NCBI GenBank assembly: GCA_015063685.1
Contig: SVTR01000007.1
Coordinates: 1-64,000 of the forward strand
Direction of reading: 5' to 3'
DNA: 64,000 nucleotides
DNA from: Oscillospiraceae bacterium
GTDB lineage: Bacteria > Bacillota > Clostridia > Oscillospirales > CAG-272
Of the stretch, positions 34,980-43,227 are shown piece by piece. A program made the position numbers and the translations under genes. Numbering within the stretch: position 1 is the stretch's first letter; every line of letters starts with the position of its first letter. Below the pieces are notes generated by a model. It was given only the letters and a program-made list of their open reading frames with translations, was not told the DNA's origin and ran no database searches.

Positions 34980-36749
34980 ATGGAGCATTCCATTATCCCG
35001 ATTTTTTACGCCTGCGACGATAATTTCGTCAAGTATACCGTGGTTTCTTTGCATTCCATGATCAAAAATGCCGATCCCACCAAGCGCTATCATGTGCACG
35101 TTCTGCATACGGATATCAAGCCCGAGACCATGAAGTCGGTGACCGACCTGTCCACCGAGGCCTTCGAGATCACTTTTGACGACGTGACCGAATATCTGGA
35201 GTCCATCTCCGACAAGCTCCCCCTCAGGGACTACTATTCCAAAACCACCTATTATCGGTTGTTCATCTCTGAAATGTTCCCCGAGTACGACAAGGCCATC
35301 TATATCGACAGCGATACGGTGGTTCAGGGGGACATCAGCCGTCTGTACAACACCGACATCAAGGACGCTTACCTGGGTGCTTGCCACGAGCAGGCCATGG
35401 TACAGGTGGACGAATACGGCACCTATGTGGAAAAGGTCATCGGCGTATCCCGGTATAACTTTTTCAATGCGGGGATTCTTCTCATCAACTGCCACCGCTT
35501 CCGCTTGCATTTTGTGTTGGATAAATTCATCCGCTATCTGCACACCTACAATTTTGTGGTGACCCAAGACGAGGACTACTTGAATCTTATCTGCAAGGAT
35601 CACGTGTACTGGCTGGATCAGCGTTGGAATACCGAGATCTTTGGAGAGATCCCCTACCCCATTGAAGAGGCCTTTATTCTGCACTATATCATGACAAACA
35701 AGCCTTGGCACTACGGCAATTGCCGTCACGGTGATATCTTCTGGAAATACGCCGCCGAGACCTCGGTGTACAAGGATCTGCTCACCATTCTGGCCACCTA
35801 CACCGACGACGAACGGGAGCGGGATCGCATTTCCTGCGACAAGCTTCTGGCCTTGGCAGTCTCCGAGACCCATCGGGAGGACAATTATCTCAACCGACTC
35901 AACCAGGCCAACCGAAGCCGCGACCGTGTGGCTATCGTAGAAAAAATTCAGGAGTACGAGCGGTCAGGACGCTTCGACGAGGACGTTGAGGCAGACCCGC
36001 CCACCAAGCCTCTGCTGCCCGATGATATCGACTACCTGAAAAAGAGCATGTACGGCCGCATGAAGACCAAGCTGGCCTTTGCCATGGCGGGACGCTTCGT
36101 TCACGGTCTGATTGATGACAAGAAGCTCATCATCAAAGAGATCAAGGGGCTGGAGCACTTCAAAAATCTGTATAGCGGGGCCATCATTACCTGCAATCAT
36201 TTCAACGCCTTCGACAGCTTTGCCATCCAGCTTGCCTACGAGGCGGCTGAGCATCCCGATCGCAAATTCTATCGGGTGATCCGCGAGGGCAACTACACCA
36301 GCTTCCCTGGCTTTTACGGCTTCCTCATGCGGCATTGTAACACCCTGCCCCTGTCCTCCAACCGTCAGACCCTCAAAAAGTTTACCGAGGCGGTGGATCA
36401 GGTATTAAAGGACGGCAATTTCGTTCTGGTTTATCCTGAGCAGAGCATGTGGTGGAACTACCGCAAGCCCAAGCCCCTGAAATCGGGCGCCTTCATGTTC
36501 GCGGCCAAAAACAATGTCCCCGTGCTTCCCTGCTTTATCACCATGCAGGATTCGGATATCATGGGAGAGGACGGATTCCCCGTACAGGAGTACACCATCC
36601 ACATCTCCCGCCCCATCTATCCCACGGAGGGACAGAACTACCGCGTCAACATGAACGCCATGATGGAGAAAAACGCGGAAGTATGGAAGGAGATCTACGA
36701 GCGTGAGTATCAGATCCCCTTGACCTACACCACAGAAACAGGGGCATGA
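34980..36749 (+). CDS. GT8 glycosyltransferase-PlsC acyltransferase fusion protein
   Basis: 589 residues. Residues 1-~270 are a second GT8 domain, with DSD at 110-112, NAGILLIN, and HYIMTNKPWHYG (the HxGxxKPW-like block). After a charged linker (~280-385) residues ~385-585 form a PlsC acyltransferase with His407 and Asp412 in canonical HX4D spacing and LVYPEQSMWW as the second block. The fusion combines the two activities encoded separately by the preceding two genes. It starts 7 bases after the GT8 stop, with GAGAGGAG as ribosome site. A glycolipid that is both glycosylated and acylated is the simplest product; this is inference. Confidence 0.87.
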   Translation: MEHSIIPIFYACDDNFVKYTVVSLHSMIKNADPTKRYHVHVLHTDIKPETMKSVTDLSTEAFEITFDDVTEYLESISDKLPLRDYYSKTTYYRLFISEMFPEYDKAIYIDSDTVVQGDISRLYNTDIKDAYLGACHEQAMVQVDEYGTYVEKVIGVSRYNFFNAGILLINCHRFRLHFVLDKFIRYLHTYNFVVTQDEDYLNLICKDHVYWLDQRWNTEIFGEIPYPIEEAFILHYIMTNKPWHYGNCRHGDIFWKYAAETSVYKDLLTILATYTDDERERDRISCDKLLALAVSETHREDNYLNRLNQANRSRDRVAIVEKIQEYERSGRFDEDVEADPPTKPLLPDDIDYLKKSMYGRMKTKLAFAMAGRFVHGLIDDKKLIIKEIKGLEHFKNLYSGAIITCNHFNAFDSFAIQLAYEAAEHPDRKFYRVIREGNYTSFPGFYGFLMRHCNTLPLSSNRQTLKKFTEAVDQVLKDGNFVLVYPEQSMWWNYRKPKPLKSGAFMFAAKNNVPVLPCFITMQDSDIMGEDGFPVQEYTIHISRPIYPTEGQNYRVNMNAMMEKNAEVWKEIYEREYQIPLTYTTETGA

Positions 36750-36770
36750 ATACAGAGTATCTCTGAATAC

Positions 36771-36810
36771 AAAAAACGAGGCTATCTCAAGGGATAACCT
36801 CGTTTTGCTT
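36771..36810. terminator. bidirectional terminator between GT8 operon and binding-protein gene
   Basis: AAAACGAGG and CCTCGTTTT form the base of a hairpin with one internal mismatch. The same hairpin occurs at 38561-38600 after the paralogous gene, so it was copied with it. Confidence 0.85.
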
Positions 36811-36821
36811 TTCAGCATTGA

Positions 36822-38480
36822 TCAGGCACATATTTCTCTATGGAATTTTATTAAAGTGCCGGTAGCTTGCTTGATATTTTTTCTCAAATGCGTGTCGATC
36901 TCTCGTGTATCTTCACAAGTAACCAACTGGGGTGTCATCCAGACCATAGCATCTACGTTGTAACTCAGACAGGAAAGGACCAAGCCAAGATCAGATACCG
37001 TGGACTTTTGAATAAGACGCATCATATCAGCATCATCGGGCACCTCGGATACAGGGGCATCCAGAACTTCCTCGCAGAAGGCCTCTTGGATATCCCGGCT
37101 GTAGAAGGCCAGCATTTCCATGACGTCACCGACCATGTCGCGGTTTCTGATAGAGCTTGAAACGCCCAGCAAGCCGCCCCAGTTCAAGCTGCGATAGGCA
37201 GTCTGATTGGTATCGTACAGCGGATACGGCAGAATACCAAAGTTGATCTCGTCTCTGTCAAGGGCCAGCTTCTGGGTGTCTTCAAGACTCAGGAGCACAC
37301 GTCCGGATGAAAAAGGTATTTCCTCCGTAGGCTTTTTCATATTCTCCAAAGGTGCCCACACGTATGCGTTGTCAGCGTTGCAAAGATCATAGACCCACTG
37401 ATATACGCTCTTCGTCTTGGCACTATCAACCGCGGCACAAACGTAAAATTCACCTGTCTCCATGTTTTTATCGACGATTTTTTGATCGGCACCGGGGATA
37501 AAGCTGACCAAGGGCACCCAAGCCTGTGCAGCAAAACCATAATCACGGTTTTCTCCGCTACTCTGCACCAAGGACGCAATGGAAGCCATCTTATCAAGGG
37601 TCCATTGTCTGTTGCGAACGGCATCGTAAAGATTGCCGCCGACCGCCTCGTATTCGGCATACATATCCTTGTTGAAGGTTACCACATAGCTTTGAGGCAC
37701 CAGGAAATCGCTGTATCCCAAATACATTTTGCCGTCTAGGGAGAGATCCTCCATGAGTTGAGCGTTCCAGTAGTCGCCGCGCAAATTAAGGCTGTTGTCA
37801 AGCTCATTCATATCCAGAAGGATATTTTGGGAAATTAAGCTTGGAACATCCATATAGGTGTGTGTCATGATCATCTGGAAATCATCGTCGCCGACCATGA
37901 CATTTTCCTTGAACCCATAGGTATAATTCATCAAACTACCGCCGTTAACACCCTTAATGTCCACGCCCAGGTATTCCTCAACCATGATCTCTCTTTCATA
38001 GGCTGCCGCGTCGATGACGCTTCCCAGGCCTATGTTCTCGGGATTGACAAAATAATGATTGGTTTTGTAAGTGTCGCCGCAGTACACCACCACGAATTCA
38101 TCGTCATAGTCAGCAGGATCCACATAAGGCGTTTCTACAGGGTTGGTGGGTTCTTCGGTGGGTGCCTCGGTAGGCGCTTCGGTAGGCGCCTCAGTGGGGG
38201 CTTCAGTAGGCGCTTCGGTGGGCGCTTCGGTGGGCGCCTCGGTAGGCGCTTCGGTGGGTGCCTCAGTGGGGGCTTCGGTGGGCGCCTCGGTGGGTGCCTC
38301 AGTGGGGGCTTCGGTAGGCATTTCAGTTTCTGCCTTCGTCTTTTTTTCTTCCCGATCCTCGCGGTCGTCGCTTTCTTCTTCCCTCTTATCGCTTCCCTTG
38401 ATCAGATCGCAGGAAGTGGCGGAAAGCAGGATGCATACGGACAGCATCAGGCAAAGAAGCTTCAGAATGGTACTCTTCAT
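36822..38480 (-). CDS. ABC-type solute-binding lipoprotein with long PTEA repeat linker
   Basis: 552 residues from the ATG at 38480, with AAAGGAAA upstream. The signal peptide ends at the lipobox Cys (ATSC). After an acidic/lysine stretch comes 15 units of the four-residue repeat Pro-Thr-Glu-(Ala/Glu/Met), then a family-1-like extracellular solute-binding domain of about 420 residues (two lobes, GLVLSCLSYNVDAM near the end). It should bind an oligosaccharide or similar solute at the cell surface. No permease or ATPase gene is present nearby, so it must use one encoded elsewhere. It is paralogous to the next gene, with its own promoter at 38522-38550. Confidence 0.85.
   Translation of the reverse strand: MKSTILKLLCLMLSVCILLSATSCDLIKGSDKREEESDDREDREEKKTKAETEMPTEAPTEAPTEAPTEAPTEAPTEAPTEAPTEAPTEAPTEAPTEAPTEAPTEAPTEEPTNPVETPYVDPADYDDEFVVVYCGDTYKTNHYFVNPENIGLGSVIDAAAYEREIMVEEYLGVDIKGVNGGSLMNYTYGFKENVMVGDDDFQMIMTHTYMDVPSLISQNILLDMNELDNSLNLRGDYWNAQLMEDLSLDGKMYLGYSDFLVPQSYVVTFNKDMYAEYEAVGGNLYDAVRNRQWTLDKMASIASLVQSSGENRDYGFAAQAWVPLVSFIPGADQKIVDKNMETGEFYVCAAVDSAKTKSVYQWVYDLCNADNAYVWAPLENMKKPTEEIPFSSGRVLLSLEDTQKLALDRDEINFGILPYPLYDTNQTAYRSLNWGGLLGVSSSIRNRDMVGDVMEMLAFYSRDIQEAFCEEVLDAPVSEVPDDADMMRLIQKSTVSDLGLVLSCLSYNVDAMVWMTPQLVTCEDTREIDTHLRKNIKQATGTLIKFHREICA
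38149..38328 (-). repeat. 12-bp minisatellite encoding the PTEA linker
   Basis: Fifteen tandem copies of a 12-bp unit (consensus GGCGCCTCGGTG on the + strand) in frame with the binding-protein gene. The units vary at three positions that are mostly silent, so the array has diverged in DNA more than in protein. Length change by whole units would keep the reading frame. Confidence 0.92.
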
Positions 38481-38521
38481 TTTACTGTTTCCTTTCACGG
38501 TCAATACCATAAGATAGGGAC

Positions 38522-38550
38522 ATTGTACTATAAATCCGAAGAAAAGTCAA
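38522..38550 (-). promoter_or_regulatory. promoter of the PTEA-linker binding protein
   Basis: TTGACT (38545-38550), 17 bases, TACAAT (38522-38527). It lies just downstream of the terminator at 38561-38600, so the gene is independently transcribed. Confidence 0.68.
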
Positions 38551-38560
38551 GAGAATACGA

Positions 38561-38600
38561 AAAAAAAACGAGGCTATCCCAAGGGGATAACCTCGTTTTG
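38561..38600 (-). terminator. terminator of the upstream solute-binding lipoprotein gene
   Basis: AAAACGAGG...CCTCGTTTT hairpin. On the minus strand it ends with a run of eight T. Near-identical to the hairpin at 36771-36810. Confidence 0.88.
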
Positions 38601-38614
38601 ATTTATGAATTTAA

Positions 38615-40078
38615 TCAGCCGACCTTGTCATAGAATCTCTCCAAAGCTCTGTTAGCGGGCTTGGCGTTGGATTTCAGGAAGGAGGCGGTTTCAGACTGAT
38701 CGTGCGCGGTCACCAGCTGAGGAATGAAGTACACCATGGAGTCCATGTTGTTGCTCAAGTCAGAGAAGACCAGACCCAGGTCGGATACGGTGGTGGACCA
38801 GATCAGCTCCAGCATTTCGGCATCCTCGGGAGCATCGGCAACCTTGGCACCCAGCAGGGTCTCATAGAAAGAGGTCTTAACCTTATTGGTGTAGAAGGCC
38901 AGCATTTCCATAACGTCACCAACCATCTTCTTGTTCTTGATGCAAGAAGAAACAGTCAGCATACCGTTCCAGTTCATGTGCTGGTAGTTCTCCTGAGCGG
39001 CATCGTACTTAGGATAAGGCAGGATACCGGTCTTGATATCCTCACCCTTGTAAGAGACGAGACCGAAGGTACCTTCAAGGCTCATCAGCACGCGGTTAGA
39101 GGTCAGGGACAGAGCTTCGGTGGGCTTCTTCATGTTGGCAGGACCCCACGCGTAGGTATACTCCGCATTGCAGAGCGCATAGATCTTTTCATGGAGGTTG
39201 GTGAGCTTTTCGGTGCTGTCAACAGCGGCGCAAACATAGAGCTCGCCGGTTTCAGGATCCTTATCGGCGATCTTCAGATCGCTTGCGGTAACGAAGCTGG
39301 ACAGGGGCACCCATGCGAAGCAGGAGAAGCCGTACTTGCGCTCAGGGTTATCAGCGCTGTCCTGAACCAAGGAGGCAACGGAGACCATCTTATCCAGAGT
39401 CCATTCCTTGTTGCGAACGGAATCATAGAGGTTACCGGTGGTAGGAGCATAGGGCTCGTACATTTCCTTGTTGAATACGACAAGGTAGGTCTGGGAGAGA
39501 CAGAAGTCATTGTAGCCCATGAAGGTCTTACCGTTGATGGAAAGGTCCTCCATCAGCTGGGAGTTCCAGTAATCTGCTTCCAGATTGAGGCTCTCGTCCA
39601 GCTCGTTCATATCCAGCAGGTAGTTGGAGGTGATCAGGCCGGAGATACCCATGTACACGTGGGTCATGAGCATCTGGAACGAATCGTCGCCGGCACCCAC
39701 GGTTGCCTTGAACTCATTGGTGTAGTTCTGGAAGTCACCGCCATTGATGCACTCCAGCTTAACGCCCAGGTAATCCTCAACCAAAATCTCACGCTCGTAG
39801 ATGTTGTCGTCAAGGTCGTTACCCTCTTCGCGGTTCTCGGGGTCTACAAAGTAGTAGCCCGTTTTAAAAGTATCTGCACAGTACAGTGCCACAAACTCCT
39901 CGTCGTAATTGGCTTTAGCCACATGGGGGGTTCTGGCTTCCTCGGTTTCTGCGTTGCTACCTGCACCATCAGCGGTTCCCTTTTCCTTGCCTTCTTCGTT
40001 TACACCGCAAGAAGCAAAGGGAATCAGCATGCAAAATGTCAAAAGCAAGCACAGCAGTTTGATTGTAGCTGATTTCAT
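38615..40078 (-). CDS. ABC-type solute-binding lipoprotein (paralogue)
   Basis: 487 residues. Lipobox FASC with Cys near residue 24, then a short acidic Gly/Ser/Glu linker in place of the PTEA array. The solute-binding domain is clearly homologous to that of 36822-38480 throughout: it shares the Y-EREI-VEDYLGV block, the DYWNSQLMEDLS segment and the DLGLVFSDLSNNMDS block. AAGGAGTC lies upstream of the ATG. A promoter (40112-40140) and terminator flank it. No transporter partners nearby. Ligand unknown. Confidence 0.85.
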   Translation of the reverse strand: MKSATIKLLCLLLTFCMLIPFASCGVNEEGKEKGTADGAGSNAETEEARTPHVAKANYDEEFVALYCADTFKTGYYFVDPENREEGNDLDDNIYEREILVEDYLGVKLECINGGDFQNYTNEFKATVGAGDDSFQMLMTHVYMGISGLITSNYLLDMNELDESLNLEADYWNSQLMEDLSINGKTFMGYNDFCLSQTYLVVFNKEMYEPYAPTTGNLYDSVRNKEWTLDKMVSVASLVQDSADNPERKYGFSCFAWVPLSSFVTASDLKIADKDPETGELYVCAAVDSTEKLTNLHEKIYALCNAEYTYAWGPANMKKPTEALSLTSNRVLMSLEGTFGLVSYKGEDIKTGILPYPKYDAAQENYQHMNWNGMLTVSSCIKNKKMVGDVMEMLAFYTNKVKTSFYETLLGAKVADAPEDAEMLELIWSTTVSDLGLVFSDLSNNMDSMVYFIPQLVTAHDQSETASFLKSNAKPANRALERFYDKVG

Positions 40079-40111
40079 TATATCAGACTCCTTCCTAAAA
40101 ATATTATTTAT

Positions 40112-40140
40112 ATTTTACTACATTTTCGTGGATTTGTCAA
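40112..40140 (-). promoter_or_regulatory. promoter of the solute-binding lipoprotein gene at 38615-40078
   Basis: TTGACA (40135-40140), 17 bases, TAAAAT (40112-40117). Confidence 0.75.
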
Positions 40141-40196
40141 CTGTGTTCTGCGGTTATTTGAAATATTTTATGAGATATTTAAATTAATTTTGCTTA

Positions 40197-40226
40197 TTGA
40201 CAGGGGAGGATCAGGTGTGGTATACT
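40197..40226 (+). promoter_or_regulatory. promoter of the GH20-PAP2-GNAT operon
   Basis: TTGACA (40197-40202), 18 bases, TATACT (40221-40226) with a TGG extended -10. Confidence 0.8.
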
Positions 40227-40252
40227 AAGTAAAAGCTTATACGGAGGTATCC

Positions 40253-41701
40253 ATGATGATGCATCTTCTTCCCTATCCTAAAAGTGTTATCGGTGGCGAG
40301 ACCACGGTATGTCTCCCCCTGTCCGTCAGCGGTGACGCATTCCCCTGCGCTGCCGACACCTTTGCTCAATATACCCACCGCATATTCGGCGTCGAGGTCT
40401 CAAACTCCGAGGGAGGTCTGACCTTGGCCTCCGACCCGACGCTTGCCCATGAAGGCTATAGGCTGTCCGTTACCGGGGCAGGCGCCTTCCTTACGGCATC
40501 CTCCGAGGCCGGTGCGCAAAACGGTGTCATGACCCTGCTACAGCTTTTGGAGAGTGCTCCCATCGGCGGCTTTATGACTTTGCCCGAATGTACTGTAGAG
40601 GACGCTCCCGACTGCTCCTGGAGAGGCATGATGGTGGATCTGGCGCGGGATTTCCACAAGCTTCCCGTGCTGTACGACTACGTGGATCTCTGCCGATTCT
40701 ACAAGATCCGCTATCTCCATCTCCATTTCACCGACGATCAGAGCTACACCCTTCCCTCTCGCGCTTATCCCGCTCTGTCCACGCCCCATCGCAACTATAC
40801 CGAGGAAGAGCTGAAGGGATTAATAGCTTACGCCAAAGCCCGCGGAGTGGAGATCATTCCCGAGATCGATGTCCCCGGTCACTGCACCTCTTTCGCCGAG
40901 GGCTACGGTGACATTTTCGGCAGGAACGGTATCATTTCCCAGTCCGAAGCATCCATGAAGGCTATGGAAACCATTTTCGGTGAGCTTTGCGAGCTGTTCT
41001 CCGACTCTGAGTACATCCACATGGGCGGCGATGAGGCGGCTATTGCCAAATGGTGTGAGGATCAGGGTACCTTGGATGCCTTCCGTGCCAAGGGTGTAAA
41101 TGTGGACAGCATGGACAAGCAGGCCCTTGCCGAATATCTGTACGCCGCTTTTATCGCCCGCATCTGCGAGAAGATTACCGCTTGCGGCAAGACACCTGTC
41201 GTCTGGGAGGGCTTCCACGAGTCTGTCAATCATATGATCCCGAGGAACGCTGTGGTCATGAGCTGGGAGAATTTCTACCAGACCACTCCCAGCCTGCAAA
41301 AGGCGGGGTTCCGTCTCATCAACTGCTCCTGGGCGCCCATGTACGTTGTCACCCCCGTGGCTCATTGGCCTCTCAGCGAGGTTTACGATTGGAGCATTTA
41401 CAAGTGGCGTCCCGTTCATCCCGACTCCCCCTATCTGCACACAGGCCTGGAGATCGAACCTACAAAGCAGGTGGAGGGTGGACAGCTTCTGGCTTGGGGC
41501 GATCACATTCCCAAGCAGTTTGACGACATTGACGACGGTGTCAAGGCCGAGTTTGATCTGATGGCCGAGCGTGCGTCCGCTCTGTCCGAAAACACCTGGA
41601 ACGTGGAAAAGCGTTGTGATTTTGAAGCATTCCTCCTCAGGCTCGATCACATTGATCATCTGCTTACGGCTCTTCTGGAAAACAACGAGGGGCGCGCATG
41701 A
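40253..41701 (+). CDS. GH20 beta-N-acetylhexosaminidase, cytoplasmic
   Basis: 482 residues; ACGGAGG precedes ATGATGATG, and the first ATG is taken. Residues ~1-110 are the accessory N-terminal domain and the rest is a TIM barrel with HLHFTDDQSY, the GH20 strand motif, and the catalytic Asp260-Glu261 in HMGGDE. A Trp-rich region (VWEGFHE, SWAPMY) lines the substrate pocket. It cleaves terminal GlcNAc/GalNAc from glycans with substrate-assisted catalysis. No signal peptide, so it should act on imported amino-sugar oligosaccharides. The stop overlaps the next start by four bases. Confidence 0.9.
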   Translation: MMMHLLPYPKSVIGGETTVCLPLSVSGDAFPCAADTFAQYTHRIFGVEVSNSEGGLTLASDPTLAHEGYRLSVTGAGAFLTASSEAGAQNGVMTLLQLLESAPIGGFMTLPECTVEDAPDCSWRGMMVDLARDFHKLPVLYDYVDLCRFYKIRYLHLHFTDDQSYTLPSRAYPALSTPHRNYTEEELKGLIAYAKARGVEIIPEIDVPGHCTSFAEGYGDIFGRNGIISQSEASMKAMETIFGELCELFSDSEYIHMGGDEAAIAKWCEDQGTLDAFRAKGVNVDSMDKQALAEYLYAAFIARICEKITACGKTPVVWEGFHESVNHMIPRNAVVMSWENFYQTTPSLQKAGFRLINCSWAPMYVVTPVAHWPLSEVYDWSIYKWRPVHPDSPYLHTGLEIEPTKQVEGGQLLAWGDHIPKQFDDIDDGVKAEFDLMAERASALSENTWNVEKRCDFEAFLLRLDHIDHLLTALLENNEGRA

Positions 41702-42627
41702 GCTTTTTGTATCTGCTCGAATCCGTCCGCAATCCCTTTTTGGACACGGTGATCCAGCTCATTACTCACCTTGGAAGCGAGATGCTTTTCATTGTGGTGG
41801 GTATCTTCATGCTGTGGTGCATGGACAAAAAACAGGGGTATTTTATCCTGCTGACCGGATTTTTTGGGGTTTACCTCAATCAGTTTTTGAAGATCACCTG
41901 CCGCATTCCCCGTCCCTGGATGCTGGATCCTGAGTTTACCATCGTGGAATCGGCACGGGCGGAGGCTACGGGCTACTCCTTCCCCAGCGGTCATACACAA
42001 ACCGCGGTAGGTCTTTTCGGAGGCTTGACGCTTTGCCGTCGGGAGAAATGGTTCAGAATCCTCTGCATCGCCATATGCGTGCTGGTTCCCTTTTCACGGA
42101 TGTACCTGGGTGTTCACACCCCCTTGGACGTAGGTGTGGCAACGGTCATGGCGGTCGCTTTGGCCCTCGGGATGTGGTATCTGTTCTCTAAGGTAGGCTA
42201 TACCCGAAGGCTGATGTTCCCCCTCTTGGGTGTCCTGTCAGCCCTGGCTGTCGCCTTCCTGCTTTACGTGCTTTTGTGGCAGTTCCCTGCCGATATTGAT
42301 ACCGCCAATCTGACCTCCGCCCGAGAAAACGCCTGCACTCTCTTCGGCGCTTTGCTGGGTCTGTGGGTCACCTATCTGTTCGATGAGTACGTCTGCCCCT
42401 TTGACACAAAGGCCCCCATCCTCGGCCAGATTCTCAAATTCTCCCTGGGCTTTGTAGTGGTGCTGGGCATCATGGAGGGCTCCAAGCCCCTGTTCAATTT
42501 GATTTTCGGAGAGGGAGATCTGCTTGCACGGGTCATCCGCTACTTTTTGACCGTCCTGTTCGCAGGCGTCGTCTGGCCCTTGACCTTCAAATTCTTTGGA
42601 AAGATCGGAGGCACACGACATGAATGA
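41698..42627 (+). CDS. PAP2-family membrane phosphatase
   Basis: 309 residues, ATG overlapping the GH20 stop (ATGA). Polytopic membrane protein. The three phosphatase motifs are visible: KITCRIPRP near residue 67, FPSGHT near residue 98, and SRMYLGVHTPLD near residue 137. Such enzymes remove phosphate from undecaprenyl pyrophosphate, phosphatidic acid or similar lipids; extra C-terminal helices extend it beyond the shortest members. The substrate is unknown. Second gene of the operon. Confidence 0.88.
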   Translation: MSFLYLLESVRNPFLDTVIQLITHLGSEMLFIVVGIFMLWCMDKKQGYFILLTGFFGVYLNQFLKITCRIPRPWMLDPEFTIVESARAEATGYSFPSGHTQTAVGLFGGLTLCRREKWFRILCIAICVLVPFSRMYLGVHTPLDVGVATVMAVALALGMWYLFSKVGYTRRLMFPLLGVLSALAVAFLLYVLLWQFPADIDTANLTSARENACTLFGALLGLWVTYLFDEYVCPFDTKAPILGQILKFSLGFVVVLGIMEGSKPLFNLIFGEGDLLARVIRYFLTVLFAGVVWPLTFKFFGKIGGTRHE

Positions 42628-43189
42628 TGTGATCCTTCGTCCCTATTCCCCTTCAGATCGTGAGGCATACGTCGCCATATACGAGGAGGCATTTCCTCCG
42701 TCTGAGAGAAAGCCCTTTGACTTCATGCTCTCTCCCCCTGCCAACGATCACTACAAGCTTCTCACCGTTTCCACATCTTCTGGCGCGGTAGCCGGGCTGG
42801 TGATCCTGGCATATGCTCCGTCCGGTGGCGAAAAATTTGCCCTTTTGGACTACCTGGCCATCCCCCCCCACATGCGCGGCAGCGGGATTGGTCACGCGAT
42901 CCTTCCCTTGGTGCGGGATCATTGTCACGGGCAGAATGCAAGGATGTTTTTGGAGATCGAAGCCCCCGATCCATGTGCAGAAAACGCCGAACAACGCTTG
43001 CGGCGCAAGGATTTTTACAAGTCCTGCGGCCTCTGCGAATGCGGCGTGAAGGCATGGATGTACGGAACGGTCATGGAGCTCCTGGCCTACCCGGAGGACG
43101 CGGAGCATCTGACCCTTGACATATACCAAGATGTTGTCAGGGCATGTTATCCCCTTGAAATGGGCATACCCGAATTGATTAACACATAA
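42620..43189 (+). CDS. GNAT family N-acetyltransferase
   Basis: 189 residues from the ATG at 42620, with CGGAGG upstream; it overlaps the PAP2 stop by 8 bases. The GNAT core is present: LLDYLAIPPHMRGSGIGHAILPL near residue 80 is the strand 4-helix 3 acetyl-CoA motif (R/Q-x-x-G-x-G/A pattern). Acyl acceptor unknown. Third and last gene of the operon, ended by a strong terminator. Confidence 0.85.
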   Translation: MNDVILRPYSPSDREAYVAIYEEAFPPSERKPFDFMLSPPANDHYKLLTVSTSSGAVAGLVILAYAPSGGEKFALLDYLAIPPHMRGSGIGHAILPLVRDHCHGQNARMFLEIEAPDPCAENAEQRLRRKDFYKSCGLCECGVKAWMYGTVMELLAYPEDAEHLTLDIYQDVVRACYPLEMGIPELINT

Positions 43190-43222
43190 AAATAACCCTC
43201 GGCTGAGCCGAGGGTTATTTTT
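43188..43222. terminator. bidirectional terminator between convergent operons
   Basis: A perfect 16-bp stem (43188-43203 with 43207-43222) with T-rich end on both strands. Confidence 0.92.
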
Positions 43223-43227
43223 GCTTT

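Noticed and set aside
38149..38328. Possible CRISPR array from short tandem repeats
   Set aside because: Units are 12 bp with no unique spacers, and they encode an in-frame Pro-Thr-Glu-Ala linker.
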